Origin: JBFWML01 sp050251635
Lineage (GTDB): Bacteria; Campylobacterota; Campylobacteria; Campylobacterales; SZUA-545
DNA length: 19,766 nucleotides
Assembly: GCA_050251635.1 (NCBI GenBank)
Contig: JBFWML010000039.1
Span: 1 to 19,766, forward strand
Direction of reading: 5' to 3'
Shown: positions 12,947 to 19,766 of the stretch, piece after piece
Numbering within the stretch: the first letter of the stretch is position 1
Layout: each line of letters begins with the position of its first letter
Program-made: the position numbers and the translations under genes
The notes under the pieces: model-generated
What the model was told of the DNA's origin: nothing
Database searches by the model: none
What the model saw: only the letters and a program-made list of their open reading frames with translations

Positions 12947-13894
12947 CTATTTGAGCAGTTGCTGGATTTTGGCCTGCAGACGCAGCCACAGACGGTGTTC
13001 CATATGGGGAAAACCCGCATAGGTGCCGCCCTTCTCGATGCTTTTGGTCACGCCGCTTTTGGCGGCTATGGTCACAAAATCTGCAATTTTCAGGTGGCCC
13101 GCAATACCCGCCTGACCGCCGGCCACAAAGTTGCGTCCCGTTTTGGCACTACCCGCAAAACCGACCTGCGCGGTTAGAAGCGAGTGCTCGCCAATCTCGA
13201 CATTGTGGGCGATATGAACCAGATTGTCGATCTTGGTGCCTTTTTTGATGAGCGTTGTGCCAAAAACCGCGCGGTCGATCACCGTGTTTCCTGCAATCTC
13301 CACATCGTCTTCAATCACCACGCGCCCGAAGTGCTGAATCTTCACATGGGTTCCTTCGCGGGTGTGGGCGTAGCCAAATCCGTCGCAGCCGATGACCGTT
13401 CCGGCGTGAATCACACAACGGCTGCCGATTTGGGAGCGGTTGTAGATTGCGGCATTGGGATGGATGACAACATCGTCGCCAATCATCACATCGTCACCGA
13501 TATACGCGCCGGGCAGTATCAGGCAGTTTTTGCCAATCACCGTGTCGCGTCCGATGTATGCGCTTCCCAAAACCCGGCTGCCTTCGCCGATTACGGCCTC
13601 TTTGCCGTCGGTTTTAATGAGCGGGCGGGCAAAAAGAGCAGAGGCCTTGGCCATCATCAGGTAGGGTTCGCGGGTGACGAGGGCGACGGTGCCCGGTGGA
13701 ACCTGATCGGCGTGTTGCGGGCGCACCAGCACCGCTGCAGCCTTTGTGGTTGCCAAGCACTCCAAGTAGCGATCCTGCTCCACAAAGGAGAGTTCGTTCT
13801 CTGTGGCTTCGTCCAGCGTTTGGATGGCCGAGATTTCCCGATCCTCTCCGGCGTAATCCAGTTCGATATGGCGGCAGAGTTCGGAGAGTTTCAT
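12947..13894 (-). CDS. lpxD: UDP-3-O-acylglucosamine N-acyltransferase LpxD
   Basis: LpxD adds the second acyl chain in lipid A synthesis, taking a hydroxyacyl group from acyl carrier protein to UDP-3-O-acylglucosamine in the cytoplasm. The 315-residue product has the N-terminal uridine-binding domain (1-95). A left-handed beta helix of hexapeptide repeats (about 98-285; VIGEGS, YIGRDT, VIGKNC and so on) follows, with the family insertion GCDGFGYAH at 169-177 and the catalytic His230 in NLVHIAHNVEIG. A short helical C-terminus (HRLWLRLQAKIQQLLK) packs the trimer. The ATG overlaps the ilvN stop by one base. LpxA and LpxB are not adjacent. Short lpxD genes next to ilv genes are, as I recall, seen in this phylum. 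Confidence 0.96.
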   Translation of the reverse strand: MKLSELCRHIELDYAGEDREISAIQTLDEATENELSFVEQDRYLECLATTKAAAVLVRPQHADQVPPGTVALVTREPYLMMAKASALFARPLIKTDGKEAVIGEGSRVLGSAYIGRDTVIGKNCLILPGAYIGDDVMIGDDVVIHPNAAIYNRSQIGSRCVIHAGTVIGCDGFGYAHTREGTHVKIQHFGRVVIEDDVEIAGNTVIDRAVFGTTLIKKGTKIDNLVHIAHNVEIGEHSLLTAQVGFAGSAKTGRNFVAGGQAGIAGHLKIADFVTIAAKSGVTKSIEKGGTYAGFPHMEHRLWLRLQAKIQQLLK

Positions 13895-14370
13895 TAGCGC
13901 TCCATGGCGACCACGCCGCTGCGAACCACCTCTTTGGGGTTGTATTTTTTAATCGCCTTGAGAAAGTTGGCCACCCGCATCGGCTCGTCGGCCACCATGG
14001 CCACGATGAAATCTTCGCCCACATTGGCGATTTTGCCGTTGTAGGCGCGGCACAGGGCATCAATGTCGCTGAGTGATTCGTTAATGGGGAACTTCACCAT
14101 TGCCATCTCTTTTTCGATCGTCTTTTCCGCTTCGTGTTCAATGACTTTCAAGACCGGAATCAGCTTATGCAACTGCTTGACAATCTGCTCAAGTACCCGG
14201 CGGTTGCCCCGGGTTTCGATGCTCACATGGGAGTATTCGCTTTCGGGAATGGGCGCGACGGTGAGGCTCTCAATATTGTAACCCCGCCCCGCAAAAAGGC
14301 CGGAAATACGCGAAAGCACGCCGTGTTCGTTCAGGACAACAACGGAAATAACCCTTCTTTCGGTCTGCAT
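13894..14370 (-). CDS. ilvN: Acetolactate synthase small (regulatory) subunit
   Basis: The small subunit activates the large subunit IlvB and gives feedback inhibition by valine. The 158-residue product has an N-terminal ACT domain (about 5-78, RRVISVVVLNEHGVLSRISG with the glycine-rich turn GRGYNIESL) and a C-terminal ACT-like domain (about 85-158). The length equals that of the E. coli IlvH type. AAGGAG inside the last codons of ilvB lies 8 bases before the ATG, and the gap to the ilvB stop is 5 bases, so the two are one transcriptional unit. The gene symbol ilvH is used in some genomes for the same protein. Confidence 0.96.
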   Translation of the reverse strand: MQTERRVISVVVLNEHGVLSRISGLFAGRGYNIESLTVAPIPESEYSHVSIETRGNRRVLEQIVKQLHKLIPVLKVIEHEAEKTIEKEMAMVKFPINESLSDIDALCRAYNGKIANVGEDFIVAMVADEPMRVANFLKAIKKYNPKEVVRSGVVAMER

Positions 14371-14375
14371 CTGGG

Positions 14376-16067
14376 TTACTCCTTATACTCAAGAATCATA
14401 TTGTAAAGACTGCCGCCGGTGGGCACCATGGGCAGCACGTTTTCCATCCGGTCGATCACCACGTCGATCATCGCCGGTTTGCCGCTGGCGATCGCCGCTT
14501 CGAGCGCGGGGAGGAACTCTTCGCGTTTGTGAACGCGGATACCAAAGGCGCCAAAGGCTTCGGCTACTTTGACAAAATCGGGCTGGCGCTCCAGGTTGAC
14601 CTCCGAAAGGCGGTTTTCGTAGAAAAAGGTCTGCCACTGGCGCACCATCCCCAGATAGCTGTTGTTCAAAATAATGTTGATGACCGGAATATCGTTGCTC
14701 ACGGTGGTCATGAGTTCTTGAATATTCATCAAAATCGAGCCGTCGCCGGTGAAGTTGATAACCGGCAGATCGGGCCGCGCCTTTTTGGCCCCCATTGCCG
14801 CAGGGAAACCGAAGCCCATGGTTCCCAAACCACCGCTGGTGACCCACTTGTTCACGCCGTCAAAGGGGTAAAATTGCGCCGCCCACATCTGGTGCTGGCC
14901 CACATCGGTGGTAATGACCGCGTTGCCGCCCAGCTTTTTGCCCACCTGTTCGATCGCCCACTGGGGTTTGATGGCATCGCCTTCGTCCGTGTAGGTGAGC
15001 GGATGGATGGCGTTGTAGTTTTCGAGCCTTCGGCACCAGCCATCCAGCCGCGTTTTGTCAAAACCGCCGATCAGCTGCGCGATCAGCTCTTCAAGCACGC
15101 CGGCTAGGTCGCCCACGATGGGGTAGTCCACCTGCACGATCTTGCCGATACTGGAAGGATCGATATCCACATGGATAATCTTGGCGTGTTTGGCAAATTC
15201 GCTCAAGCGGCCCGTGACGCGATCGTCAAAACGGGAACCGAGCGCAATCATCAGATCGGCCTCGCTCATGGCCATATTGGCCGCATAGGTGCCATGCATC
15301 CCAACCATGCCCAGAAGGCTGGGGTGACCCGCAGGCAGAGTGCCGCGCGCCATCAGGGTTTCAACCACGGGAATCCCGGTCAGCTCCACCAGTTTGCGGA
15401 TCAGCTCCGTTGCGCCCGAGAGCACCGAGCCGCCGCCCACATACAAAACCGGCTGGCGAGCTTCGGCGATCGCCTGCGCCGCCTTTTGAATCTGGCGGGG
15501 GTTGCCCTTGGTGGTGGGCTTGTAGGTTTTCATCGTGATTTCCGCCGGATAGTGGAATTTACCCAGCTCGGCAGTCACATCCTTGGGAATATCCACGTGT
15601 ACCGGGCCGGGGCGTCCTGTGCGGGCAATGTAGAACGCCTGCTTTAAAATCAGCGGCAGTTCGGAAACCGACTTGACCAAGAAGTTGTGCTTGGTGCAGG
15701 GGCGGCTAATGCCCACGGCGTCAATCTCCTGAAAAGCATCAGTGCCAATCAGCGCGGTGCCCACTTGGCCGCTGATAACCACCATCGGGATCGAATCGGT
15801 ATAGGCTGTGGCAATCCCGGTGACGGCATTGGTAAAACCGGGGCCGCTGGTCACAATCGCCACGCCCACCTTGCCGCTGGCGCGGGCAAAGCCGTCGGCG
15901 GCGTGAATGGCCGCCTGTTCGTGGCGGGTGAGAATGTGCTTGAAATAGGTCTGTTTGTAGAGTTCATCATAGACGTTCAAGACCGCGCCGCCGGGGTAGC
16001 CAAAGACCACCTCGACCCCTTCGGCCTTGAATGCTTCGATAATCATTTGTGAACCGGTCAGCTCCAT
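14376..16067 (-). CDS. ilvB: Acetolactate synthase large (catalytic) subunit
   Basis: This thiamine-diphosphate enzyme joins two pyruvates, or pyruvate and 2-oxobutyrate, in the first shared step of valine, leucine and isoleucine synthesis. The 563-residue product has the three expected domains. The N-terminal pyrimidine-binding domain carries the catalytic Glu50 in LTRHEQAAIHAADG. A central domain binds FAD. The C-terminal domain has the diphosphate-magnesium motif starting GDGSILMNIQE near 439 and ending in NN. QEIDAVGISRPCTKHNF is the typical substrate-channel stretch of true acetolactate synthases. AAGG lies 9 bases before the ATG. A possible promoter is seen 34 bases upstream. Confidence 0.98.
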   Translation of the reverse strand: MELTGSQMIIEAFKAEGVEVVFGYPGGAVLNVYDELYKQTYFKHILTRHEQAAIHAADGFARASGKVGVAIVTSGPGFTNAVTGIATAYTDSIPMVVISGQVGTALIGTDAFQEIDAVGISRPCTKHNFLVKSVSELPLILKQAFYIARTGRPGPVHVDIPKDVTAELGKFHYPAEITMKTYKPTTKGNPRQIQKAAQAIAEARQPVLYVGGGSVLSGATELIRKLVELTGIPVVETLMARGTLPAGHPSLLGMVGMHGTYAANMAMSEADLMIALGSRFDDRVTGRLSEFAKHAKIIHVDIDPSSIGKIVQVDYPIVGDLAGVLEELIAQLIGGFDKTRLDGWCRRLENYNAIHPLTYTDEGDAIKPQWAIEQVGKKLGGNAVITTDVGQHQMWAAQFYPFDGVNKWVTSGGLGTMGFGFPAAMGAKKARPDLPVINFTGDGSILMNIQELMTTVSNDIPVINIILNNSYLGMVRQWQTFFYENRLSEVNLERQPDFVKVAEAFGAFGIRVHKREEFLPALEAAIASGKPAMIDVVIDRMENVLPMVPTGGSLYNMILEYKE

Positions 16068-16100
16068 GGGAAAACCCTTGAGGTATCGTTAAAGGCGCAG

Positions 16101-16106
16101 ATTGTA
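16101..16106 (-). promoter_or_regulatory. Possible -10 box for ilvB
   Basis: On the minus strand TACAAT follows CTTTTGGC in the 51-base gap between the DUF4395 gene and ilvB. The predicted start would leave a leader of about 27 bases. There is no convincing -35 and no leader peptide or attenuator. Confidence 0.35.
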
Positions 16107-16118
16107 GCCAAAAGCGAT

Positions 16119-16541
16119 TTAACTGCGGCGGGTAAAAAGGGCGTAGAGGAAGCAGCCCGCGCAAAAACCGAACAGCGCTTCCAGCAGCGAAAAGAATCCC
16201 ACCGCCAGAGCAACCGCCCATCCGGCAACCGTGTAGCCCCACAAAGCCAGCCCCAGACCAATCCAAACCCCCAAAGCCCCCATGCGGGCCGCAAAGAGCT
16301 TGCCTCCCTGATCGACGGGTTTTTGCGCCAGCTCAAAAAAAGAGACGGTGGCGGATGCGAGGGTTGCAAGGGGCGACGGGCAGATTCCGGCGGCTCGCAC
16401 GGCAAAATCCACCGCAACAAACAACAAGAACCAAAGGGAGTCGATCAAAACGCCCACAAGCAAAATCACCGTCGTTAGCAGCGCTGTTAGACGGATGGCG
16501 GTGTGATCGACGCTTTTAAAATTGACCGGGCAGATAGACAT
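16119..16541 (-). CDS. DUF4395-type small membrane protein with CP and CxxC motifs
   Basis: The 140-residue product starts MSICPVNFKSVDHTAIR, the typical opening of DUF4395 proteins, with a Cys-Pro near the N-terminus. Four hydrophobic segments follow (about 18-34, 36-48, 90-106 and 107-134), and the last carries the conserved GFCAGC with a Cys-x-x-Cys. The family has no firm function that I know. The cysteines suggest thiol or metal chemistry in the inner membrane. I chose the ATG at 16541, 6 codons inside the longest frame, because GGAGGGG lies just 4 bases upstream and is itself inside the longer reading. A promoter-like pair lies upstream. It precedes ilvB on the same strand with a 51-base gap. 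Confidence 0.82.
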   Translation of the reverse strand: MSICPVNFKSVDHTAIRLTALLTTVILLVGVLIDSLWFLLFVAVDFAVRAAGICPSPLATLASATVSFFELAQKPVDQGGKLFAARMGALGVWIGLGLALWGYTVAGWAVALAVGFFSLLEALFGFCAGCFLYALFTRRS

Positions 16542-16570
16542 AAAACCCCTCCACTGCAAAAACTGACCGG

Positions 16571-16599
16571 ATGCTACCAGATAATACCTATTAAGTCAA
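16571..16599 (-). promoter_or_regulatory. Putative promoter of the DUF4395 gene and possibly ilvB-ilvN-lpxD
   Basis: On the minus strand TTGACT (16594-16599) and TAGCAT (16571-16576) are separated by 17 bases, a good sigma-70 layout with a weak -10. The -35 overlaps the last codons and stop of the ppx gene. Confidence 0.45.
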
Positions 16600-17510
16600 G
16601 CGATATACTTGGAATTAAATTCGCCCCTCAGGGCGGCCGTCATCACCCCTTCGCGCAGCCCCTCATCGAAAACAAGACAGTTTTCAAACCCCAGCGCGCG
16701 AACGAACGCTTTGAGCATCAGAGTTCCACCCAAAATCAAGTCGCCGCGGTTTTTGCCCACGAGCCGATCGAGCTTGGCGGAGTCGGTTTTGATGAGTTTG
16801 TGGTAGGCGGCGTCCATCTCCGTTAGCGTCAGGGGCGTGCCGTTGACTTGATGCTTGTCGTAGTTTTCGTAGTCGAGACCCAGCTTGATGGCTGCCAGCG
16901 TCGTCGGAGTTCCGGCGGTGGCGATCAGCGCTTTGGGCCGGGGCAGGGCGGCGCATTGTTTTAGAAACGGCTCAAGCGCTTTAAGCTCCCGTGCCAAGTG
17001 GCTTTCCAGAGCGGCTTTGCCAAGTCCGAGTTCCGTGACGGTGACGATGCCCAGCGGCAAACTGACGAGATGACGAATATGGCTGTCCAGATAGATAGCC
17101 TCGCTGGAAGCGCCGCCGATATCCAGCACCGCAAGCGGCCCCGTCACACCCCTTTGGCGCGCTGCTTCGGCGGAGGCTTGGGCGGTGAGCCTGGCTTCCG
17201 TTGCCGGGTCGATCACCTTAAAAACAATGCCGCTTTTTTGGCGCAGGAATTCAAGGGCGGCGCGCTGGTTTTTGGCCCGGCGGAAGGCTTCGGTCGTGAC
17301 GGCGGCAATCCCGTGACCGCCGAAATCGAACTGTTTTTTGGCTTCGTCGATCGCGGCGGCAATACGATCCAGCGCCCTTTGGGAAATTTCGCCGCTTTGC
17401 AGCAGGTTTTCGGCGGCGCGGACAACAAACTGCGTTTCCCAAAGCTCACTACCCAAGTCGTCGGCGGCCAGAAAACGGATGGTGTTGGAACCCAGATCGA
17501 TGGCTATCAC
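16596..17510 (-). CDS. Ppx/GppA-family phosphatase, short form
   Basis: These enzymes of the actin-like ATPase fold hydrolyse polyphosphate from the end (Ppx) or the 5' phosphate of pppGpp (GppA). The 304-residue product holds the two-lobed catalytic core: IDLGSNTIRF at 4-13 (phosphate 1 loop), TTEAFRRAKN at 71-80, LDIGGASSEAIY at 128-139 (phosphate 2 loop) and ATAGTPTTLAA in the second lobe. The C-terminal HD-like and helical domains of the 500-residue E. coli enzymes are absent, so it is the short form. The start is a GTG at 17510 with AGAAGG seven bases upstream. Ppx and GppA cannot be told apart by eye. The gene is divergent from pdxJ. Confidence 0.9.
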   Translation of the reverse strand: MIAIDLGSNTIRFLAADDLGSELWETQFVVRAAENLLQSGEISQRALDRIAAAIDEAKKQFDFGGHGIAAVTTEAFRRAKNQRAALEFLRQKSGIVFKVIDPATEARLTAQASAEAARQRGVTGPLAVLDIGGASSEAIYLDSHIRHLVSLPLGIVTVTELGLGKAALESHLARELKALEPFLKQCAALPRPKALIATAGTPTTLAAIKLGLDYENYDKHQVNGTPLTLTEMDAAYHKLIKTDSAKLDRLVGKNRGDLILGGTLMLKAFVRALGFENCLVFDEGLREGVMTAALRGEFNSKYIA

Positions 17511-17558
17511 ACAAACACCTTCTGTTAAAATGGCCGAAATTTTAGTGGAGGCGGCTTA
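17511..17558. promoter_or_regulatory. Divergent promoter region of ppx-like gene and pdxJ
   Basis: For pdxJ, TGT-TAAAAT at 17523-17531 is an extended -10 match. On the minus strand another TAAAAT (plus-strand ATTTTA, 17539-17544) faces it and could serve the ppx-like gene. If both are used, their start sites nearly coincide, so the two promoters would compete. No -35 is evident for either. Confidence 0.42.
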
Positions 17559-18338
17559 ATGAGGCTTGGCATAAACATTGACCATATCGCGGTTTTGAAG
17601 GCCGCCCGTAAGGTTAACGACCCGGACGTGTTGCAGGCGGTCTGGATTGTCGCGCGGGGCGGGGCGGATCAGATCACGATTCACTTGCGTGAAGACCGCC
17701 GCCATATCGACGACTACGACGCGGGTCGGATTGTGCAAAACTCGCCGCTGCCGGTCAATATGGAGTGTTCGTTGGAGCCGCCCATTCTCGATATCGTTTG
17801 CGAACTGCGCCCCGCGCGGGTGACGCTGGTGCCGGAAAAACGCGAGGAGGTGACGACCGAAGGCGGACTGGATGTGGCGAAACTGGCCGATCGCACCGCC
17901 AAGGCGATCGATCGGCTTAAGGCGTGCGAAATTCCCGTGTCGCTTTTTGTGGAACCCGACGATCGGGCTATTGCGCTGAGTAGCGAATGCGGCGCGGATA
18001 TGGTGGAGTTTCACACGGGGCTGTACGCCAACGCGTGGGCGATGCTGCACGGCAATCTGGCCCGCACCCCCTACGCCGTAGAGGGGCTGAAAAAAAGCCG
18101 CGCCGAGCTGGAGAAAATCGTTCATCACGAGCTTGAACGGCTCCGATCGGGCGCGCTGAGGGCTTCCGAGGCGGGGCTAAGGGTGGCCGCCGGACACGGG
18201 CTGAACTACCACAACGTGCGCGAGGTGGCGCAGATGGAGTGGATCGAGGAGCTCAACATCGGTCAGAGCATCGTGGCACGTTCGGTTTTTACGGGACTTG
18301 AAGCGGCGGTGCGGGAAATGGCGGCACTGGTTCGATGA
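17559..18338 (+). CDS. pdxJ: Pyridoxine 5'-phosphate synthase
   Basis: PdxJ closes the pyridoxine ring from 1-deoxy-D-xylulose 5-phosphate and the amino-ketone made by PdxA, the last step of the DXP-dependent vitamin B6 route. The 259-residue TIM-barrel product shows GINIDHIAVLKAARK at 4-18, the active-site stretch HLREDRRHIDD at 42-52, Glu69 in VNMECS, EFHTGLYAN in the middle and AGHGLNYHNV near 200. Length is close to other Campylobacterota PdxJ. GGAGG lies 7 bases before the ATG. It overlaps pdxA by 4 bases (ATGA), joining two consecutive pathway steps in one operon. Confidence 0.97.
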   Translation: MRLGINIDHIAVLKAARKVNDPDVLQAVWIVARGGADQITIHLREDRRHIDDYDAGRIVQNSPLPVNMECSLEPPILDIVCELRPARVTLVPEKREEVTTEGGLDVAKLADRTAKAIDRLKACEIPVSLFVEPDDRAIALSSECGADMVEFHTGLYANAWAMLHGNLARTPYAVEGLKKSRAELEKIVHHELERLRSGALRASEAGLRVAAGHGLNYHNVREVAQMEWIEELNIGQSIVARSVFTGLEAAVREMAALVR

Positions 18339-19264
18339 AAAAAATCGCCGTCAGTATCGGGGATTTAAACGGCATCGGATTTGAGATTGCCCTTGCCGCC
18401 CACGAGTCGGTCAAAAAAGTAGCCTGTCCCCTTTATTGTGTCTCCAGGGGGATGGCGGAGCGGGCGGCGAGTCTTTTGGGTAAAAAGTTGCCCGGTGATT
18501 TTGAGTGCGTCGGCGAAGGAGCGGTTTTTGAGATTCGCCCCGGCGAGGTGGATGCCGTTGCGGGCCGCGCCAGTTTTGAGAGCTTCGTGCAGGCGGTCGA
18601 TTGGACCGTGAAGCGGGAGACCGACGCGGTGGTGACGCTGCCGATCAATAAAGCCGCCTGGATGGCTGTGGGACTCAAATACAAAGGTCACACCGATTAT
18701 CTCAAGGAGCGCTTTGGCGAAGGAGCGATTATGATGCTGGGCCGGCCGGGTTTGTATGTGGCCCTCTTTACCGATCATCTGCCCCTAAGCCGCGTCTGCG
18801 AAACAGTCCGGGAGTTGCCCTTGACGGAGTTTTTGCTCCGCTTCGCCACCCTGTGCGGCGAGGGGCCGATCGGCGTGCTGGCGCTCAACCCCCATGCGGG
18901 CGACCAAGGGGCGATCGGAACCGAAGATGCCGTGATCGACCGCGCCATCCGGACGGTCAATGCCGCGCTTAAACGTCCGCTTCTGGAGGGGCCGCTGGTG
19001 CCCGACACCGCTTTTACCCCAAAGATGCGCGAACGCTACGGCTACTATGTCGCGATGTATCACGATCAGGGGCTTGGGCCTTTAAAGGCGCTGGCCTTTG
19101 ACGAAAGCATTAACGTCACGCTGGGGCTGCCGATCGTGCGCACCAGTGTCGATCACGGCACCGCCTTTGATATTGCTTACCGTGGCCGATCGCCCTCGGT
19201 TAAGAGCTATCTTAACGCCGTTCAGGTTGCTGTGAAGGGTTTGTGGCATAATCGTTCAGTTTGA
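18335..19264 (+). CDS. pdxA: 4-hydroxythreonine-4-phosphate dehydrogenase
   Basis: PdxA oxidises 4-phosphohydroxy-L-threonine with NAD(P), giving after decarboxylation the amino-ketone used by PdxJ. The 309-residue product has the opening GDLNGIGFEI at 9-18 (family GDPxGIGPE). Three metal-binding histidines are seen: His119 in GHTDYL, His243 in YHDQGLGPLKAL and His274 in VDHGTAFD. NPHAGDQG is also present. The Asn in place of the usual Pro-Ala in the first motif is, as I recall, common in this phylum. The start overlaps the pdxJ stop. The MORN gene follows after 20 bases with its own good ribosome site. Confidence 0.96.
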   Translation: MKKIAVSIGDLNGIGFEIALAAHESVKKVACPLYCVSRGMAERAASLLGKKLPGDFECVGEGAVFEIRPGEVDAVAGRASFESFVQAVDWTVKRETDAVVTLPINKAAWMAVGLKYKGHTDYLKERFGEGAIMMLGRPGLYVALFTDHLPLSRVCETVRELPLTEFLLRFATLCGEGPIGVLALNPHAGDQGAIGTEDAVIDRAIRTVNAALKRPLLEGPLVPDTAFTPKMRERYGYYVAMYHDQGLGPLKALAFDESINVTLGLPIVRTSVDHGTAFDIAYRGRSPSVKSYLNAVQVAVKGLWHNRSV

Positions 19265-19284
19265 GTCTTCCTTAAGGAGCGTCA

Positions 19285-19719
19285 ATGGTTCGAGGGATGA
19301 TTTTTGCCGCCGGCTTTCTCTGTTTGGCCACCTTTGCATTGGCCAAGGAGGTTTGTCTGAGCGGGGATTGTCAGGCTGGTCACGGTCTGAAACGTTATAC
19401 GGACGGTTCGACCTACGAGGGCGGCTTTGAGGAGGGCAAACGATCGGGCAAAGGCGTGCTTCGTCACGCTTCGGGCGTTGTTTACGAGGGGATGTTCGAA
19501 AACGATCTTTTTGAGGGCGAAGGCCGGATGATCCATGCCGACGGACGCAGTTATGAGGGGGTCTTTAAAGAGGGCGCCTACCACGGCCCCGGCCGCTACC
19601 GATGGGCCAACGGCGCAACCTATGAGGGGGATTTCAGCCACGGGGAGTTTTATACCGGAACCCTCGTGCGGGCCGATGGAACGCGGCGGGTTTACGAGCA
19701 GGGCAAACGGCTGGAGTAG
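19285..19719 (+). CDS. Exported MORN-repeat protein
   Basis: The 144-residue product has a signal peptide (charged start MVRG, hydrophobic 5-18, likely cut after ATFALA at 20). A small segment follows with two cysteines (Cys24 and Cys29 in CLSGDC) that could form a disulfide, and then four MORN repeats of 23 residues whose YEG motifs start at Tyr44, Tyr67, Tyr90 and Tyr113. A half repeat (GHGLKRYTDGSTYEG) comes before the first. MORN repeats form extended beta-hairpin sheets used for protein or lipid binding and have no enzyme activity of their own. AAGGAG lies 6 bases before the ATG. It probably shares the pdxJ-pdxA transcript, but its role there is unclear. Periplasmic or surface location is inferred. 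Confidence 0.88.
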   Translation: MVRGMIFAAGFLCLATFALAKEVCLSGDCQAGHGLKRYTDGSTYEGGFEEGKRSGKGVLRHASGVVYEGMFENDLFEGEGRMIHADGRSYEGVFKEGAYHGPGRYRWANGATYEGDFSHGEFYTGTLVRADGTRRVYEQGKRLE

Positions 19720-19727
19720 GTCAGGGT

Positions 19728-19754
19728 GCCTGTAAAAAGGCCGCCAGGCTTTCG
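19728..19754 (+). terminator. Weak hairpin after the MORN gene, possible terminator
   Basis: GCCTG at 19728-19732 can pair with CAGGC at 19745-19749 and is followed by TTTCGT. The stem is 5 pairs with a 12-base loop and only a short T run, so it is weak. The last 47 bases hold nothing else I can support. Confidence 0.25.
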
Positions 19755-19766
19755 TACTCTTAGATC

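Noticed and set aside
13184..13897. 237-codon plus-strand frame opposite lpxD
   Set aside because: LpxD on the minus strand is certain from its hexapeptide repeats and catalytic His. The opposite frame resembles no protein.
19729..19766. End of a minus-strand gene reading EYESLAAFLQAP then stop at the right edge
   Set aside because: The amino acid string looks protein-like, but an in-frame stop lies just before it at the window edge, leaving only 12 codons and no start.
1..19766. Search for tRNA, rRNA, CRISPR arrays, insertion sequence ends, integrase or toxin-antitoxin genes
   Set aside because: No cloverleaf, direct-repeat array, transposase or phage motif was seen by eye on either strand. 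Gaps between genes are all under about 170 bases.

Overview
This window looks like a piece of a Campylobacterota (former Epsilonproteobacteria) chromosome with a fairly high GC content, mid to high 50s percent by eye. Two things point there. The S2 N-terminus (MVTMKDLLECGVHFGHQ) is typical of the group. The run rpsB, tsf, ABC ATPase, fliR, acidic protein, gmk, tatA, argS is, from memory, the same order seen in Campylobacter jejuni. The genus cannot be named from the sequence alone. I see no tRNA, rRNA, CRISPR array, insertion sequence or prophage gene, and coding density is very high, so this is mainly a housekeeping region.

Left part (1-5221): a rodA-type gene runs off the left edge on the minus strand and is divergent from a Bcp peroxiredoxin gene. 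After a probable terminator and a clear TATAAT promoter come rpsB and tsf, with a structured leader before rpsB. A strong hairpin that buries a Shine-Dalgarno sequence precedes a 52-residue coiled-coil protein. An orphan LolD-like ABC ATPase and fliR follow, overlapping by 4 bases. A small membrane-anchored phospholipase D-type nuclease lies convergent to fliR.

Middle (5222-12177): a divergent intergenic region with an 18-base palindrome opens a long, tightly packed plus-strand operon. It holds an acidic pseudo-receiver protein, gmk, tatA, argS, an MtaB-type tRNA methylthiotransferase, a stand-alone MnmC oxidase-like flavoprotein, and a class II aldolase-fold protein that has lost its metal-binding histidines. 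The argS-mtaB-mnmC run joins tRNA charging with tRNA modification.

Right part: on the minus strand, reading from 17510 down to 12174, lie a short Ppx/GppA phosphatase, a DUF4395 membrane protein, then ilvB, ilvN, lpxD and a GGDEF diguanylate cyclase in a coupled row. Divergent from ppx are pdxJ and pdxA (vitamin B6 synthesis) and an exported MORN-repeat protein, followed by the right edge.

The least explained items are the acidic pseudo-receiver protein, the aldolase-fold pseudoenzyme, the hairpin over the small gene's ribosome binding site, and a marked excess of the palindrome CGATCG across the window. I do not see a clear new multi-gene defence or mobile system here.
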